Positions 9,981-22,259 of a DNA stretch of 64,000 nt are shown here, one piece after another. The position numbers were made by a program, and so were the translations under genes. The notes under the pieces were generated by a model. The model worked only from the letters and a program-made list of their open reading frames with translations. It did no database searches and was not told the origin of the DNA. Origin of the DNA: Chinchilla lanigera (taxonomy: Eukaryota; Chordata; Mammalia; Rodentia; Chinchillidae); assembly GCF_000276665.1 (NCBI RefSeq), contig NW_004955417.1, positions 11,719,656 to 11,783,655 on the forward strand. The letters run 5' to 3'. The first letter of the stretch is position 1, and the number at the start of each line of letters is the position of its first letter.

Positions 9981-11507
9981 CATGATAACAATGGTTAGTA
10001 GGACTGCCAAAGTTTGGCAAAAATCTGTTATAGCCATTACGCTATTGGAAAGGTAGTTACTGGGAATCAAGTTGGTTCTTTCTCTGGATCATTGGTGAAC
10101 AGAAATAAGACATGGGTAATTAATCTTCCCAGAAAAAGATTTAGGAAAAGATAAGAAATATTGCTAATGCTTAGCAGTTGCAAAAGAAATTGGGAGGGAG
10201 ATAGCCTCTTTCCTTTAGTTCTGTCTGCCTTTAATATTTGTTGAGCTACTGCTTTTGTGGTGACCTCCAAAAATGCAAAGAAGAGAAGTGCACAAGAACT
10301 AGCCTGGAGATGCTCATGCTCCAGGGAAGGAACAGATACAAAACCTGCCCATAATATAATGCAATCAGATGGTGGAACATGTAGTGTATTGTGGGCTACA
10401 AAGGAGGATGTGACTCACCAGCTTGAGGATGTCAGGAAATCTGAGTTGAGGATGTGTTATTTAAACCAGGTTTTAATGGATGAGTAGGAATTAGTCAGGG
10501 GAAGGAACAAAAGTGTTGGGGAACAAATGTGTTGTCATTCTAAGACTTTCATTGAATATCTCCCTTAGCATTCTGATGATAAAACAAGTAAGTTCTTCTA
10601 CAACTCCAGTCTTAAGAAATCGTGCTATCTTTTGTTGTCCAGTTAATAGTGTAGTTTTCCATCCGTTTGATGACAAGAAGCCCGGCTTTTTCCAGTTCCT
10701 CAGGTCCATACCTGTCTGTCGTCTTTGGCCCCTCACCCTTGACTACTGACCATGACTTCTATCACCAGATGTTATCTTTCTTGTCCAGAAATCAGCCTTT
10801 CTCATGCTATTGCTCTTCTCCCTCCCTCTTTGCCTCAAATGTGCACGCTGACATGTCTCTTAATTCCTCAGAGCAAAATAACTATGAGCAAGGCATATTG
10901 TTCACGAAAAATTTATTGAAACCTTGCAGATGACAAATGGAATTATAATGCTAAAGACAATATCACTGACAACAATGTAATATAGCATGGATACCAGATA
11001 TTAGACACTAAATCCCTCCAACTACATGAACCATGTTCTTCCCTAGACATTTTCATTTTGTTTTGTTTGCCCTCACCCATTGCCATGTTGCAGGGGACCG
11101 GCTGCCTTCCTTTCCCCTGGGCACACTCTCCAGCAGATTTCTCCTGTGCAGACAGCCACAACTGGCAGATTCCTAGGGAGAACAAAATCTCAGCTTTCTT
11201 ATAAAACGCTTCTGAGATGCAGCTCTTCTCAAAATGGACACTTCATTTAAACTTATTCTGCAAATATCTTAGCTACTTAATCCCTTCAGTGTTTGGATCT
11301 CAGAATAAGAATCTTACCTTATCTTTGCATAAAGATAACAGTCTTAGCCAGGGGTCACTTTCAAAATTAAGAGACAGGCAGGCTTAGAGGCTTACAATCT
11401 TCTGTATAGAAAGGAAAAAAAAAATTACTCATAATTTACAAATGGATTTTGATCATCCCAACTACCTGTCTAAAATATTTTAATATACCTATGAGCATAT
11501 AATTGGA
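9981..11507. other. Mostly unannotated sequence
   Basis: About 1.5 kb with frames up to 88 residues on both strands, none recognisable as a protein. I see no SINE or LTR. The frames overlap on opposite strands at 10491-10749, typical of chance frames. Confidence 0.45.
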
Positions 11508-11969
11508 GAATGTTGCTATTGTATGTTGGCATAGAGTCAGCCTGTACACCCTATATACCCATGACATTTTTTTTAGCAAATGCCATGTTTCTAATGTCCA
11601 TTCCAATTGGCCAATTGTTTGTTTTGATTGGCCAATCCTATGCCATATTAACTGTTACAAACTTTAAATATCACCTTATCTTAGAGATCTTCTCATGAGG
11701 AATCTGTAAATATATGCTACATGTGCTGTCACTCCTGGGCCTTTGAATGTCATCTCACCTATTTTCTGTCTTTTGTAGGTCTGTTCATGGCTTTGTAGTC
11801 TTTTTGTCTTGGCTTTTCAGGCAGCCTCTATGTTCTGATCCAACTTGGCACCCAGGAGAATATCTTTTTGCCCACCCAGATGTAGCTGAAACCCCTCATC
11901 TTTCAAATGTGTCTTTTTTGTACAGAAGACAAAATAAAAGGGGTTTTCTTCACATACAGCTGGTGACAG
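11508..11969 (+). mobile_element. Possible ERV LTR with paired CCAAT boxes
   Basis: It begins at a TGTTG and contains two close CCAAT motifs in opposing orientations (11603-11615 and 11627-11636), a pyrimidine-rich middle and an AATAAA at 11932-11937 followed by a short GTTTTCTTCACATACA end. A TGGTGACAGAATTGGG string directly after it could be a decayed primer-binding site. The order U3, polyadenylation signal, short U5 fits an LTR, but I cannot name a family and see no clear TSD. An ordinary promoter-like sequence is the alternative. Confidence 0.35.
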
Positions 11970-13290
11970 AATTGGGAGAATGAGTAAATATAAACACAAT
12001 GTCTGCAGCATCAGAGGCACATTAAATGTTGGCTTCTGTCTTTAAAATCCACATCTTTATGGCCTTTCATTTATTTTGTAGAGTCAAGTTTATTAACTCC
12101 TTTCTCCTCTGATTTCTTCAGAAAAGAAGACTACTTACTTAGCAGTAAAAGTCTGTGTTACATGTTGAACCATTTCTTTCTTTCTATGTTGCATTGAGAT
12201 TTCTTTCTTTTTTCTGTTCTAAATCTCTCTGGAGCTTGTCAAGTGAGCTAAAGTGCATAAGCAAGAGTGCTGAATATTTTCTGTGACCAAATTCAGTCTG
12301 AGACAAAGTACAGTGCTCATTTCTAGGATAAAAAAATCAATCTGGCAGAAGAATTTCTTTATTGCTTAAATATATCTTATATATCCAAATATGTGAACAC
12401 TGATACATAAATCATTATTGAGAAATTGCTTTGCTCATTATCCCAATAAATTTTTTTCCAATTCCTAAAATTATTGAGATACTTCTCAAGTTAAGTGAAG
12501 ATTTAACTTTCATTTTGTTTATTGGCAACTTAAATGGCAAAGGAGAAGTTTGTGGATGTCACCTTTTTCATGAGACCGATATTGTTGGCTTGTTCTATGG
12601 ACAACTATGGAAAGATCCTCAACAGAGGAAGACATTCAGATCACAAAATAGACATGTAGTAGCTACATGCAAGGTCTGAGGCCAATGACACCTGTAAACA
12701 TGCTTAAACAAACCTGTCCTAAGCTACTGACATATTCTGAGTTTACTGTTTTAACTGTTATTGTACAGATAGTAACGAAGCAATAGAAATAGAACAGTTT
12801 CACCAGTTGTTGCTTGGTGAAAAACAGTTTCCACTACAATTCTAACTTACCTAATAATGGAAAAGAGGAAGTATTTTATTATAATAACATTCTGAAGACC
12901 TGAAAACCATGTAACAGGCTCATAGAGAATTGTCATACTGCAGTATGAGTTCCCTTCAGACCTTCACTGTAGGAACTGTGACAACTCCCATGATTTGGGA
13001 ACAAGGTTGCAGTTGAAAAATAAAGCAGACAATGCTAAACAGGTGAGGGTCAATTGAAGCACAAGATTAAATGAACACTTTGATCTTGCACAGTGATGGT
13101 TTAGCATCCAGTGCCTGAGACCTGCTGCTTTATTGAATAAAACAGTCATATCATAGCAATGATGGCTATGAGAGTTTCCTCTACTTGCTTTGAGAGTTCC
13201 AAAATTGTAATTATTTTTCACCTCAAATAGGGAAGGACAAATCAACCATCCACTTTCACTTTAAATTGCACTTTTAACTAATTAATTAGG
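11970..13290. other. Unannotated sequence without recognisable gene
   Basis: Contains frames of 82 residues (plus, 12431-12679) and 93 residues (minus, 12964-13245). Neither shows a domain, signal peptide or splice context I recognise. No repeat family identified. Confidence 0.45.
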
Positions 13291-13370
13291 TGTTTGTGCT
13301 TTCGAGCTCAAACCCTGGGCCTTATGCATGTTAGGCAAGTGCTCTACCCCTGAACTATACCTCTAGCCCT
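13291..13370 (-). mobile_element. ID-like SINE, antisense, diverged
   Basis: The plus strand 'gcatgttaggcaagtgctct-acccctgaactatac' is the complement of the ID anticodon-arm and A-box region. Both box motifs are degraded and there is no clean tail, so this is an old copy. Confidence 0.75.
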
Positions 13371-14292
13371 CTTATTTTTATTTTTGTAATTCCTAACCAT
13401 GTTACTGTGCCACTAAGGAGTTTTATTCACTTGTTCAGAATTTTCTGTGTCTTTGGTATCCGTAATATGAATATGGTATGATATGAGAAAGTAAGTATGT
13501 GTGCATGTGTGTGTGTCCATATGCTCATGTATGTGAGTTTTCCATTTATATTGCTTGGTGGCTTCTGTATTTTTTGATCTATTGTTTGCTACCCTTCATT
13601 AATTTGAAATATTTTTCTCCAAATAAATTTTATGTTGTTTTCTTTTTTCTCCTGCTGGCTTCTCAATTTTGCCAGCATTTGATATGGCCACAAAATCCTT
13701 GAATGTCCTATTTGTTTTTGTTTGTTTTTCATTGTTTATTCTATTTACACATGGGTATGTGACTTTTGTGGATGTATTTTCAAGTTCACTGATTCTGGCT
13801 CCTGCTGTGTTGAGTGTACTAATGAGTCAGTCATGGGATTCTCTTTTTTTAAATTATCTTTCTGATTTTGAGTGTTTGTTTTGATACTTTCTTATAGTTT
13901 CTCCATCTCTGATGATATTACACATCTGGTCTTACATGTTGTCTTCCTTTTTCATTAGTACCTTTAATATTTTAATCATAGTTACTTTAAATTCCCTATC
14001 TGAGAACTCCTACATCTGTGGCATACATGAGTCTAGTGTTGACGATAGCTTTATCTCTTCAGACTGTGTTTTGGCATGCTTTGTAATTTTTTATTAGAAG
14101 TTGGACGCTGAAGTTGTTTCTTACAGGTCTTTCAGCTGTAATCTCCCAGAGGCTTAGAGTTGTGGTAGGCTATGTGCTGGGAGGGTACAATTTCTAATCT
14201 AATTATTTATTGGTCTTGGAGTGCAGAGTGAGCTTGTGTCTCATGAGTGCAGCTTTAAACTGTTTCTGTCCCTCTAGAAATAACACTTTCTT

Positions 14293-14805
14293 ATTTGCTC
14301 TTTCACCTTCTTACACTAGGGAGACAAACTGCTGTTTACATATACAAGTTTGATTTATTTCACTTATGAATATGGTCTCGAGTGGGAAATGGGAAGAAAC
14401 TGTTGAAAAGGAAAGAAACTGGGATGGGAGAAAGGAGAAAAAAGAAGAGAAAAGGAGATATATATATATATATATATATTTGTGTATATATGTGATATAT
14501 ATATATTTGTATCTATCTTGTATATATGTTTACAAGATATATATGTATATATGTATACAAGATTGATACAAATATATATATATATACAAGATAGTTAAAA
14601 TAGTTATACTACTAGTTTCTATTAGTTCATTGAAAAGAAAGTTTTGTGCTTATACTGTTTGATCAAGTTTTCATGCTATATCTTACGATCTGAGCAACTA
14701 ATTTAAAGATAACAATACACAATGTATTAACCATTGTTACTGTCCTACTATTTTGTTTTAAAATTGTGTATCATTATTTCTTTTTTTTTCCCTTTAAAAT
14801 AAAAA
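14293..14805 (+). mobile_element. Lineage-specific L1 with 5' inversion (twin priming)
   Basis: A 17-base TSD with one mismatch (agaaata[a/g]cactttctt) lies at 14276-14292 and 14806-14822. From about 14383 the element is sense and ends in TTTAAAATAAAAAAG. 14293-14382 is the reverse complement of the immediately upstream L1 segment: it mirrors 'gaccat[a]ctcataagtgaa' seen near 1325 and 62971. This arrangement is the signature of twin-primed reverse transcription. Confidence 0.85.
14459..14585 (+). repeat. TA-rich simple repeat inside L1 3' UTR
   Basis: Runs of TATATA broken by short TTTGTATC and CAAGATAT words. In the related copies at 1285-1997 and 62448-63436 the same position carries only short 'atacatatatga' or 'tatgtatatatgtac' text, so the repeat expanded after insertion. 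Confidence 0.85.
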
Positions 14806-15981
14806 AGAAATAGCACTTTCTTCCTTCACTACTTCAGGTGGTATTCACGTCTTTCCCATTTATACTCATGAAGATATTTTCCTTATGGACTATGCATGTA
14901 TTTCCTTAGGCATTCAAGAAGGGACTGGAATAGCGCTTCCCAGCCCCTGTTGATGTGATTTTGCTGTTGCCCTCAGGTGATGCCCTTTCTGAAGATGAAG
15001 TATAAAGGAGAAGCATTTTGCTGGATTTGAATGTGGACACCTTCTAGAACCCTAAGGGATACTTTCTTGACTTTACCATTTCTGCCCTGTGATAGATAGT
15101 CTGGTGGGGTTTCTGAACAAATGGCTGCTCAGTGTGGAAGCCCCAGGAGCTTTTCATTCTGATGAGATCTCACACTTGGCCTCTAACAACTCATCATAGT
15201 TTCTATTTTAATATACCAGGAGCATCTGCTAGAGGTAAGAAAATGCTCAGAATCTCTCAAGATTTTGAGAAGTAATTTGTTCTATGATCTCAGCTGTCCA
15301 TGAATCTAAGAAAGTCATTGGATTTTTTGTTTATTTGTTTGTTTTTCTAGACTTTTTTAATGTAAGGATGAGAATTAAAACTTCTAAGCTCTTTTTATGT
15401 CTAAACTGAAACTGGAAGCCTCCACATATTCTCGTTTTTTATTTCCTTTTGATCTAATGTCCATATTCCACTAGGTTTATGTCCAGCTGCAGGCAAAAAA
15501 GAAACTTAAAATTAAAGGTTGTCTATGAACGGTCTGACATCCACAGCATCAGAGGATCAAGATCCTCCTGCTTTTTCCAACTTTAGCAAATACCTAATGG
15601 TCCAAATTCTGTAATTCTAAACTTCAGCAATTACACCTGCATTCACAGCAGCGGGAAGGAAGAACTGAAAAGAGGCTTTCCTTTCAAGAGCACTGCCTGA
15701 AAGCCTAAAACACCTCTGCCTACATTCCTTTGGCTAAAAGTGAATCACATGGACATAAGCTATAAAGGAAATTCGGAAATGTAGTCTTTAGTCTCAGTGA
15801 CTTTTTTCCCGGTTAAGTACAAGGAGTTTTTTAGGTGAGAAGAGGAGAATCAATATTGAAAGACAATTAGCTGTTCAGGTAAATATTTGTATACATACAC
15901 AAGGAAATGTGTATGTATGGGCTTTTGTGTTCTGCATATGCTATCTTTGACTTTGAGTATATTTTCAAGTTTTGTTATAAA

Positions 15982-15982
<1 letters not shown>

Positions 15983-16014
<32 letters not shown>

Positions 16015-16017
16015 TTT

Positions 16018-16085
<68 letters not shown>
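15983..16085 (+). repeat. (TTTC)n tetranucleotide microsatellite
   Basis: Near-perfect TTTC units over about 100 bases, with one interruption near 16013-16020. All-pyrimidine on this strand. Phenylalanine/serine/leucine-rich frames of 73-76 residues crossing it are artefacts. Confidence 0.97.
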
Positions 16086-16087
<2 letters not shown>

Positions 16088-16174
16088 TTTGCCTTTCCCT
16101 TCTCTTTCTTCCTTTAGGTATTTGCTAAAGTTTGCTGCTTCTACATCTATCTTTCTTAGACTAAGTTATTACAC

Positions 16175-16370
16175 TCAATGTTCAGTAAGAAGTTGTTGAG
16201 TATTTACTGTGTTAAAATGTGCATTTAAATAAAAGATGAAAGGCATGACCCCTTTCCTCAAGGAAGAAGTGCTAACAGAGGAAAAATATGGAGTAATAAG
16301 TAGGATTTATTTGTATGTATAGGTGATGACTACCATAGTAGCTGTGAAAATACAATCAGTGTGGGCAGGA
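16175..16370 (-). mobile_element. L2 fragment, antisense (weak)
   Basis: 'aagttgttgagtatttactg' followed by 'catgacccctttcctcaagg' resembles the antisense L2 3' end. Divergence is high and the right edge is uncertain. Confidence 0.45.
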
Positions 16371-16557
16371 TTGTTGGATACTTGCAGATGAGTTACCTGC
16401 CAATTCCTAGGTTAGCAATGATCCATCAAGTTAGAATAGATACTCTCACTATCTACTGGATAACATAAGCTAGAATATTATACAAGGCATAGAAGAGTTT
16501 TATACAATGCAAAATGAAACTAATAAGAAGGGTTTATCATTATTTTGTATATGCCAC

Positions 16558-16954
16558 TGTCTTGGTTACTTTTCTCTCGTTGCTTAGACAAAATACCCAA
16601 CACCCAAAATGAAGGAAGGAAAGGTTTATTTAGCTCACAGTCTGTGGAGGTTTCAGTCCATACTTGGCTGGCTCCGAGGCAGAAGATAGCAAAGCAACAA
16701 GAGCAAAGGGGGGAATGGCAGCCGAACAGCAAACAGCCAGAGCAAAACGGAGGAATGGCGGCAAGCAGCTTCTTTCCCTGCCTTACTTTGTAAACAGACT
16801 ACCCCCACCTAAGGGGCGTGTAGCTCTCACATAATCTTTGCCCTTCTCTTTCACAGGCTCAGGATGTATACAAAGTAAGCATCCTGGCTTCCTGTTAAGT
16901 TACTTAGCCAAACCTCTAGATTCCCCAAGTTGACACAATGTATCAACCATAACA
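16558..16954 (-). mobile_element. MaLR solo LTR, antisense, complete with TSD
   Basis: Read on the minus strand it starts TGTTATGG-TTGATACATTG, ends CCAAGACA, and carries ctgtgagctaaataaacc near the 3' end. A perfect 5-base TSD (gccac) is at 16553-16557 and 16955-16959. At 397 bp it is a complete solo LTR, so the internal region was removed by LTR-LTR recombination. The 70-82 residue frames across it are not genes. Confidence 0.92.
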
Positions 16955-16959
16955 GCCAC

Positions 16960-17886
16960 ATAGTTATTACTTATTTTGCATTTGTTTGTAAATTCCAGAA
17001 TCAATAAAGAGTTAATAGTTGCTTCCCTCAGGTACATGGAAAGTAGTGGAATGTCTAAAAATAATTATAAAGGCTTTTACTCAGAAAAGGAAAATATAAG
17101 ACAATCACTCACAGAAGGAAAATTATTATCTTAGTTTCCATTAAGTAATTTTCCCCCCAAAAGGATCCTTAGAGTTGGGTTATGGGCTTTCTGCCTTGGT
17201 AGGTTCCACTTCTCTAAGTAACTTTGCTGTTTCTAACATCTCTAACTAATCATAGCCACAGAAATGACAGGTCCAAACTGGACAGCTGGTTTCTTGAAAA
17301 TAAATTGTCTAATGGCAAAAACTATTGCCCTTGCCAATGAAAAAGCAAAGGCATCTGTACTTCTCAACCGAAAGAGGCTGTTTCTTGGTTTTTCGGTTCC
17401 TTTGTAGTTTCAGACCGTATTTAGATGAGTCTGTTTTTCTAAAATACTGAACTTTCCAGTGAAATTAGTTCGGCATTAGCTGTTTGTCAGGCAGAAGAGA
17501 ATCACGACATGCTTAAAGCTCCACTTTGCTCAGTGTAACAATAATGCAGTTTTATTCATTTTCCTTCAATTCCAAGGGAAGTAAGATGCCACAGCCACTA
17601 GGCTGTGTTTGGAGCACTTTGGGAATCTCCATTACTACACACTTATTCCCATAGTAAAGTCTTCTGTGTGTGAGGAGATGTGGGGCTGTGGGAAACTCAT
17701 AGCCGCCAAGTGCTGTACTGGTGAACACACCTGCAAGTGATGAGGGGCTACATAGGTAAACAGTAATGTGATATCATTTGAGAGAGAAAATTTGGATTAT
17801 TCCACTTTTAAAATTCAGATTAGGAAACCTACACGTCTATTAAAAGTACTATGAATAATAATGAGTGATCAAATAAGGTTGCTTGT
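16960..17886. other. Unannotated sequence without recognisable gene
   Basis: No repeat or long reading frame identified. Composition is mixed and no motif stands out. Confidence 0.45.
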
Positions 17887-18189
17887 TGTATTAGCCAGCT
17901 TTTCCATTGCTAGAACAAATTGCTTGACATTAAACAACTCAAAGGAGGAGAGCTTTATTCTGGCTTATGGTTTCAGAGGTTTCAGTCCATTGCTGGTTGG
18001 CTCCAAAGAAGAAACATCATGGTGGAAGGCCTAGCGGAGCAGAGGCGCTCAACTCAAGATAGTAGGGAAGCAGAGTGTAGGGGAAGAGCCTAAGAGGAAA
18101 CTACCAGGCAGCAGATATAGCCCCAATGCCACAACACAGATACACCCAGGTGTCGCTCAAGCCACCAAGTTGACAATCAAAATTAACCA
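17887..18189 (-). mobile_element. MaLR LTR, antisense
   Basis: It starts TGTATTAGCC on the plus strand, with 'ggagagctttattctggctt', 'ggtttcagaggtttcagtcc' and 'attgctggttggctcc' in the order seen in the LTR at 16558. It ends near the complement of 'tggttaattttgattg'. Shorter than its relatives (about 303 bp) and no convincing TSD. Confidence 0.8.
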
Positions 18190-18935
18190 CGTCCTCTGGT
18201 TTTTCATTTGAGTGGTGAAATGGTGATAGGAAGCAAGAGATAGAAAAACAAATAAAATAAAAAATAAACATTAATGCAGGTTCAAGGAGACATTTTCATA
18301 GAGTAATGTCCCAAAATATGGCATTGGAAAATTTGCTACTAATGGTTTTATAACTCTGTATGTGTGTGTTATACATTTATGTGTCTTGTTATTATTATTT
18401 TAATGGTAGTAATAATATTATGTTTTTATGTTCACTCCCTCTGAAAGAAGTATTTTGAAGGCATTACCTATGCTATCACAAATTTTTCATCCTAGCCTAA
18501 AGTTTTTAGTTCTTTCTAAGGAAATAATGATTTTACTCTTAAGGTGTTCAAGCTTTTATAGAAGTGTCTCTTTGTCCTTAACACCCACCAAACACATCAT
18601 GAAGACTAAAAGTCAAACAAAATTGCATAAATTTTAGAGATACTAGGATTTAGAGTTCTTCTAGTGTAATACCTTCATAATACATACAAAAATATCAAAT
18701 CACCAAACTTTGAAACGACTTACTCAAGGGTTATAAACTTAAGTGGTGTATGGAACCCAAGTCTGCACATTAAAGCTATAGCCTGCATGTATCATAGCAG
18801 AACTTCCCGTTGTATTGTATGTTCTACTTAAGAAAGTGCCTTAAATAACTGATCGGATATCTAGTAGATGACAAAATTATACTTGCTTTGTTTTTTTTTA
18901 AGCCATTGCATTAAAGATATCAGTGACCTGTGAAT
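18190..18935. other. AT-rich unannotated sequence
   Basis: Contains an A-rich stretch near 18240-18270 that could be a retroposon tail, but no body is recognisable. No gene seen. Confidence 0.4.
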
Positions 18936-19182
18936 ACATGTTCTCTTTCAATGGCTGGTAATAGCTAGGACTTTTTCCCATTCTTTCTCATACCAAAAGA
19001 ATATTTTTGGGGGAGAGAGGCTGAAGAGGGATATCTATCCCTTGTGCGGAGCTGGAGCAAGGTTGGCCCTGAGAACAAAGAGTGCTGGAGGTAAGCCATG
19101 TGAACAAGCTGCTCCAGCTTCAAGAACATGTAGTGCCTAGAGGCTGCCATGCAAAGAGGTTGTTAGGCAGAGGGGTGTCACA

Positions 19183-19209
19183 TGACGTCAACTGGCAGAA
19201 CGTATAAAT
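19183..19209 (+). promoter_or_regulatory. CRE palindrome plus TATA box (candidate promoter or LTR U3)
   Basis: A full cAMP-response element TGACGTCA at 19183-19190 is followed 12 bases later by TATAAAT at 19203-19209. Downstream to about 19350 the sequence is pyrimidine-rich and ends GGACATAACA. Rodent class II ERV LTRs have a CRE close upstream of the TATA box, and a TGTT at 18940 with AACA at 19350 would fit LTR ends, but I found no TSD and no AATAAA. Either an old LTR or a non-retroviral promoter is possible. Confidence 0.35.
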
Positions 19210-19399
19210 CAGTGGTGGTTGAACAGCTCCTTTCCTCCCATCCAGAGAGAGGGCTCCACCTGACCTCAGCTTTCTGTATTCTCTTCTCTTTATTTCTCTA
19301 TCCTTCCACCATCTGTTCTCCAGGGAACTTCAAGAGCTGCACAGGACATAACATTTTTTGCTAAGGCTTTTCAGGGTCTAAAGAATTGCATGAGGAAAA

Positions 19400-22235
19400 T
19401 GGATGTGCCATTTGAATGGAACTACAGTTCCAGTTTCTTTCCTTCTTCTGTGAGTCCTGTAAGAACAACTTGTATCCAGGTCATCAGCAGAACAAATGAG
19501 TGGTTGCCAGAGAGCTGGATGCAAAAATCATTCCTGAGCTTATGGATATTCTCCAGCCAAATGCTTTTTGATTGAATTGTAAATGTTAACTTACTGGGAC
19601 CCTCAGAACACACAATCAAAATGTCATTTTTCAATAAGCCCACTTCAAATTAGTTAAATCTACTCCTACATTTGATACTGAATAGTTGCAGGATTCCTAG
19701 CAAAACATTTAGCACAATGTGACTCAGTTTTCTCAAGAATAAAATTAGTATTGCCTAACTTTGCCTCACTTGAATGTTGGAGGAATTCATGATAAAGTTA
19801 TCATACTGAACAACTTTGCCCATATTGAGGTCATAGTAACAGGTTAAATAGTATAAAAATTGAGGTGTAACAAATTTTATTTCATTATTTTGATTTCATT
19901 AAGACCATGTTAATTGCATGATGAAGCTGTGTCTGAATCATATGTTTATACTTTTGTATAATAGATATCACATTAAAAGATAGATTTGCAAATTTCTCTA
20001 TAAACAGTCTCATGTCCTTAGAGTCTTAAATATTTGGGATAAAATCTTATAAATAGTCCACAAGAATTTGAAAATAGTCCCCTCCCTTTAAATTTCTTAA
20101 ATTATTTAATAAGATACCCTGTCATATTACCCATAAATCTTGGAAAATCATAGGAGCACATAAACTACCATACAAAATCAATTTAAATTAGTAATAATGC
20201 TATGAAATGCATTTTATAGAACATTTGCACCATAATTGGCCAGACACTGAACACCACAGTCAGAAAACCATTTTTCTCCATTTTTTATTGTTTTTCTTTC
20301 AAAAGTGGATGTTAGAATTTACCCATGGAAAGGGAAATTATAAAGTCTTTTCAATTAGAAGAACTATCAAGGCATGGAAATACAAACTCTAATTCTTAAT
20401 TGTAAACAATCTCCAAAAGTTTGACAGGGACCATTTATGTCTCTCTTTCAAGTAAAGCTATCCAAGAGATGCTAAGGAAATGACATTTCTACTGTATACT
20501 TTAGATCTTTCCACTTTTGCACATTGTTTATTTAAATCTGCATTTGCAATTATTTTAATGGGATGAAAGAAATTTGAATGTAGCAAGTATAGGGTTAACA
20601 CAATCAATTTAGGCCAACTGGATTATTTATTTGGTTCCCAAAGTGATATCTGGCTTGATTGTGTAGATTTACTTGACAAACTTTAGCTAAAATTATGCTT
20701 CCATTTTTTTTCCTTCACAAACATGATGCTGATTAGCCCATCTAGATGGCAACGTTGGACTCATTAAAATGTGATTAAGTTAGCTGAAAGTATTTTTTCT
20801 TTGGTATTTTAAAATATCAACACCTTTTTTGCATTTTAGAAAATTAATTTTAAAAGTACATTTGAGATATACACAATGATCACATTCATCATAGGGAACT
20901 TGTACCTGTACATGGTAAATCTTATTCTTTTTTTCCAGTCTCCTCTCATCCGTTCAACCCCACTTTCCCTACTCTTTGGCATTTCTATGGTATTACACAC
21001 AGATGCCCTGGGAAATTTTTGTTTTTATTTGTTACATTATGAGGATTTACATATTTGGTACACATATCTAAAATAAATTAGATGTGATTGAACCCCTTTG
21101 ATAATGTATTAAGTTGTATCTTCCACTAAAACATGCTGGGAAAATAAAAACCAAGATAAGATTAGTTTAGAGAGGAAAACGTGAAACTTTATTTTTGTCT
21201 AGTAATTTTAAGTACAAAGATAATTCCTTATACTTATAATCTGAATTTAATCTGGATGAACAAAAGCTCAATCAATCCTAATACTGTGCAGTATTTTAAC
21301 GAGACATTTAATTAATGCATTCTCTCCACATTTTCTCCATCCATCCCCTTCCATTCGTCTATCTATGCACACATTATTTGAAAGCTCTTTGTTTACTATG
21401 TTGAAAATTTCACAATTACGTCTCTAATGAGTAGTTTTTAATTGTTAGAGGCAATTGATGGTAAACAAACAGGAAGAGAAATAGTTTCCTAACTTCCTTA
21501 TAATTTACAAGTCTATCTTTCTGCAATGGAAGTAGTGCTTTGCATTATTATGAAAGGCAAAGATACTTTGTTTTCTTCATTCCCACACTTCCTAGCTTTA
21601 AATTTAATTTGTATGCCTTCCTACTTTTAAATTGTATTTCTCTTGGTCTGGCAGTTATAGAGGCAGACTTCTTACCAAATCAGTTATCCATCAATGAATA
21701 TTCCCTTAGTTACCCCAAGACGTGAAAGGCCTTCTAATAACCAATTTTAGGAGTTCTATTGAGTTTCAGTCATAACCCAGCTCTTTCTCAAATTGAAGGT
21801 TGGATGGGATTATGGACATATAAATGCTTTTACATTTCTATTTTCCAGTGGTTCGTTCAATAATATCCTTTTACTAACTAGTATGAGTTCCACACTTTTC
21901 TAGGACCCAGATTATGTCTTTATCTGTACTTGCTCTTTGACCTACCCCTTAAAAAAAGCCAATTTCCTCCAAATTTGGTCCCCCCCCTTTTTAAAAATTA
22001 GATTTGGACTTCCTAAGCCTCTTCACTGAGTCTGAAAATATTATTCATCTCTTTGTGTTCATACAGCTGATTTTTAACTAGAAAAGATCAGATAAATAGC
22101 ATAAAGGGGTATTAATTGAATGATATGTACCTCTCTTGGAATCAGTAGAATTTTTAGCAATAGGTAAATGTTTGAATGTTTGTCAAGTAAATTTCAGGTG
22201 CTGGCTGCAAGAGTGAAGGAGGAGAATAGCAAGGC
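19400..22235. other. AT-rich unannotated sequence
   Basis: Nearly 3 kb with no SINE, LTR or clear L1 that I can name. Frames stay at or below 73 residues and look random. A small part near 20860-20910 faintly resembles an L1 3' UTR. The homeobox-like TAAT-rich block at 20520-20790 could be conserved but cannot be judged without alignment. Confidence 0.4.
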
Positions 22236-22259
22236 TTTTTTTTTTTTTTTTTTTTTTTT
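22236..22259 (+). repeat. Poly(T) tract, 24 bases
   Basis: An uninterrupted T run. It may be the tail of an antisense retroposon, but the 3'-flanking sequence shows no recognisable SINE or L1 body. Confidence 0.9.

Larger units (their letters stand above)
13670..15240 (-). mobile_element. Old L1 3' region, antisense, interrupted by younger L1
   Basis: 13670-14275 reads on the plus strand as the complement of an old mammalian L1 3' region, with 'attttaatcatagttacttt', 'ccctatctgagaactcctac' and 'tttatctcttcagactgtgt'. It is broken at 14276 by the younger L1 (14293-14805). It probably resumes at 14823 and fades before about 15240, where assignment is weak. The 61-71 residue frames here are translated antisense L1. 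Confidence 0.6.

Noticed and set aside
15887..16128. Phenylalanine/serine/leucine-rich frames of 73-76 codons
   Set aside because: They translate the TTTC microsatellite.
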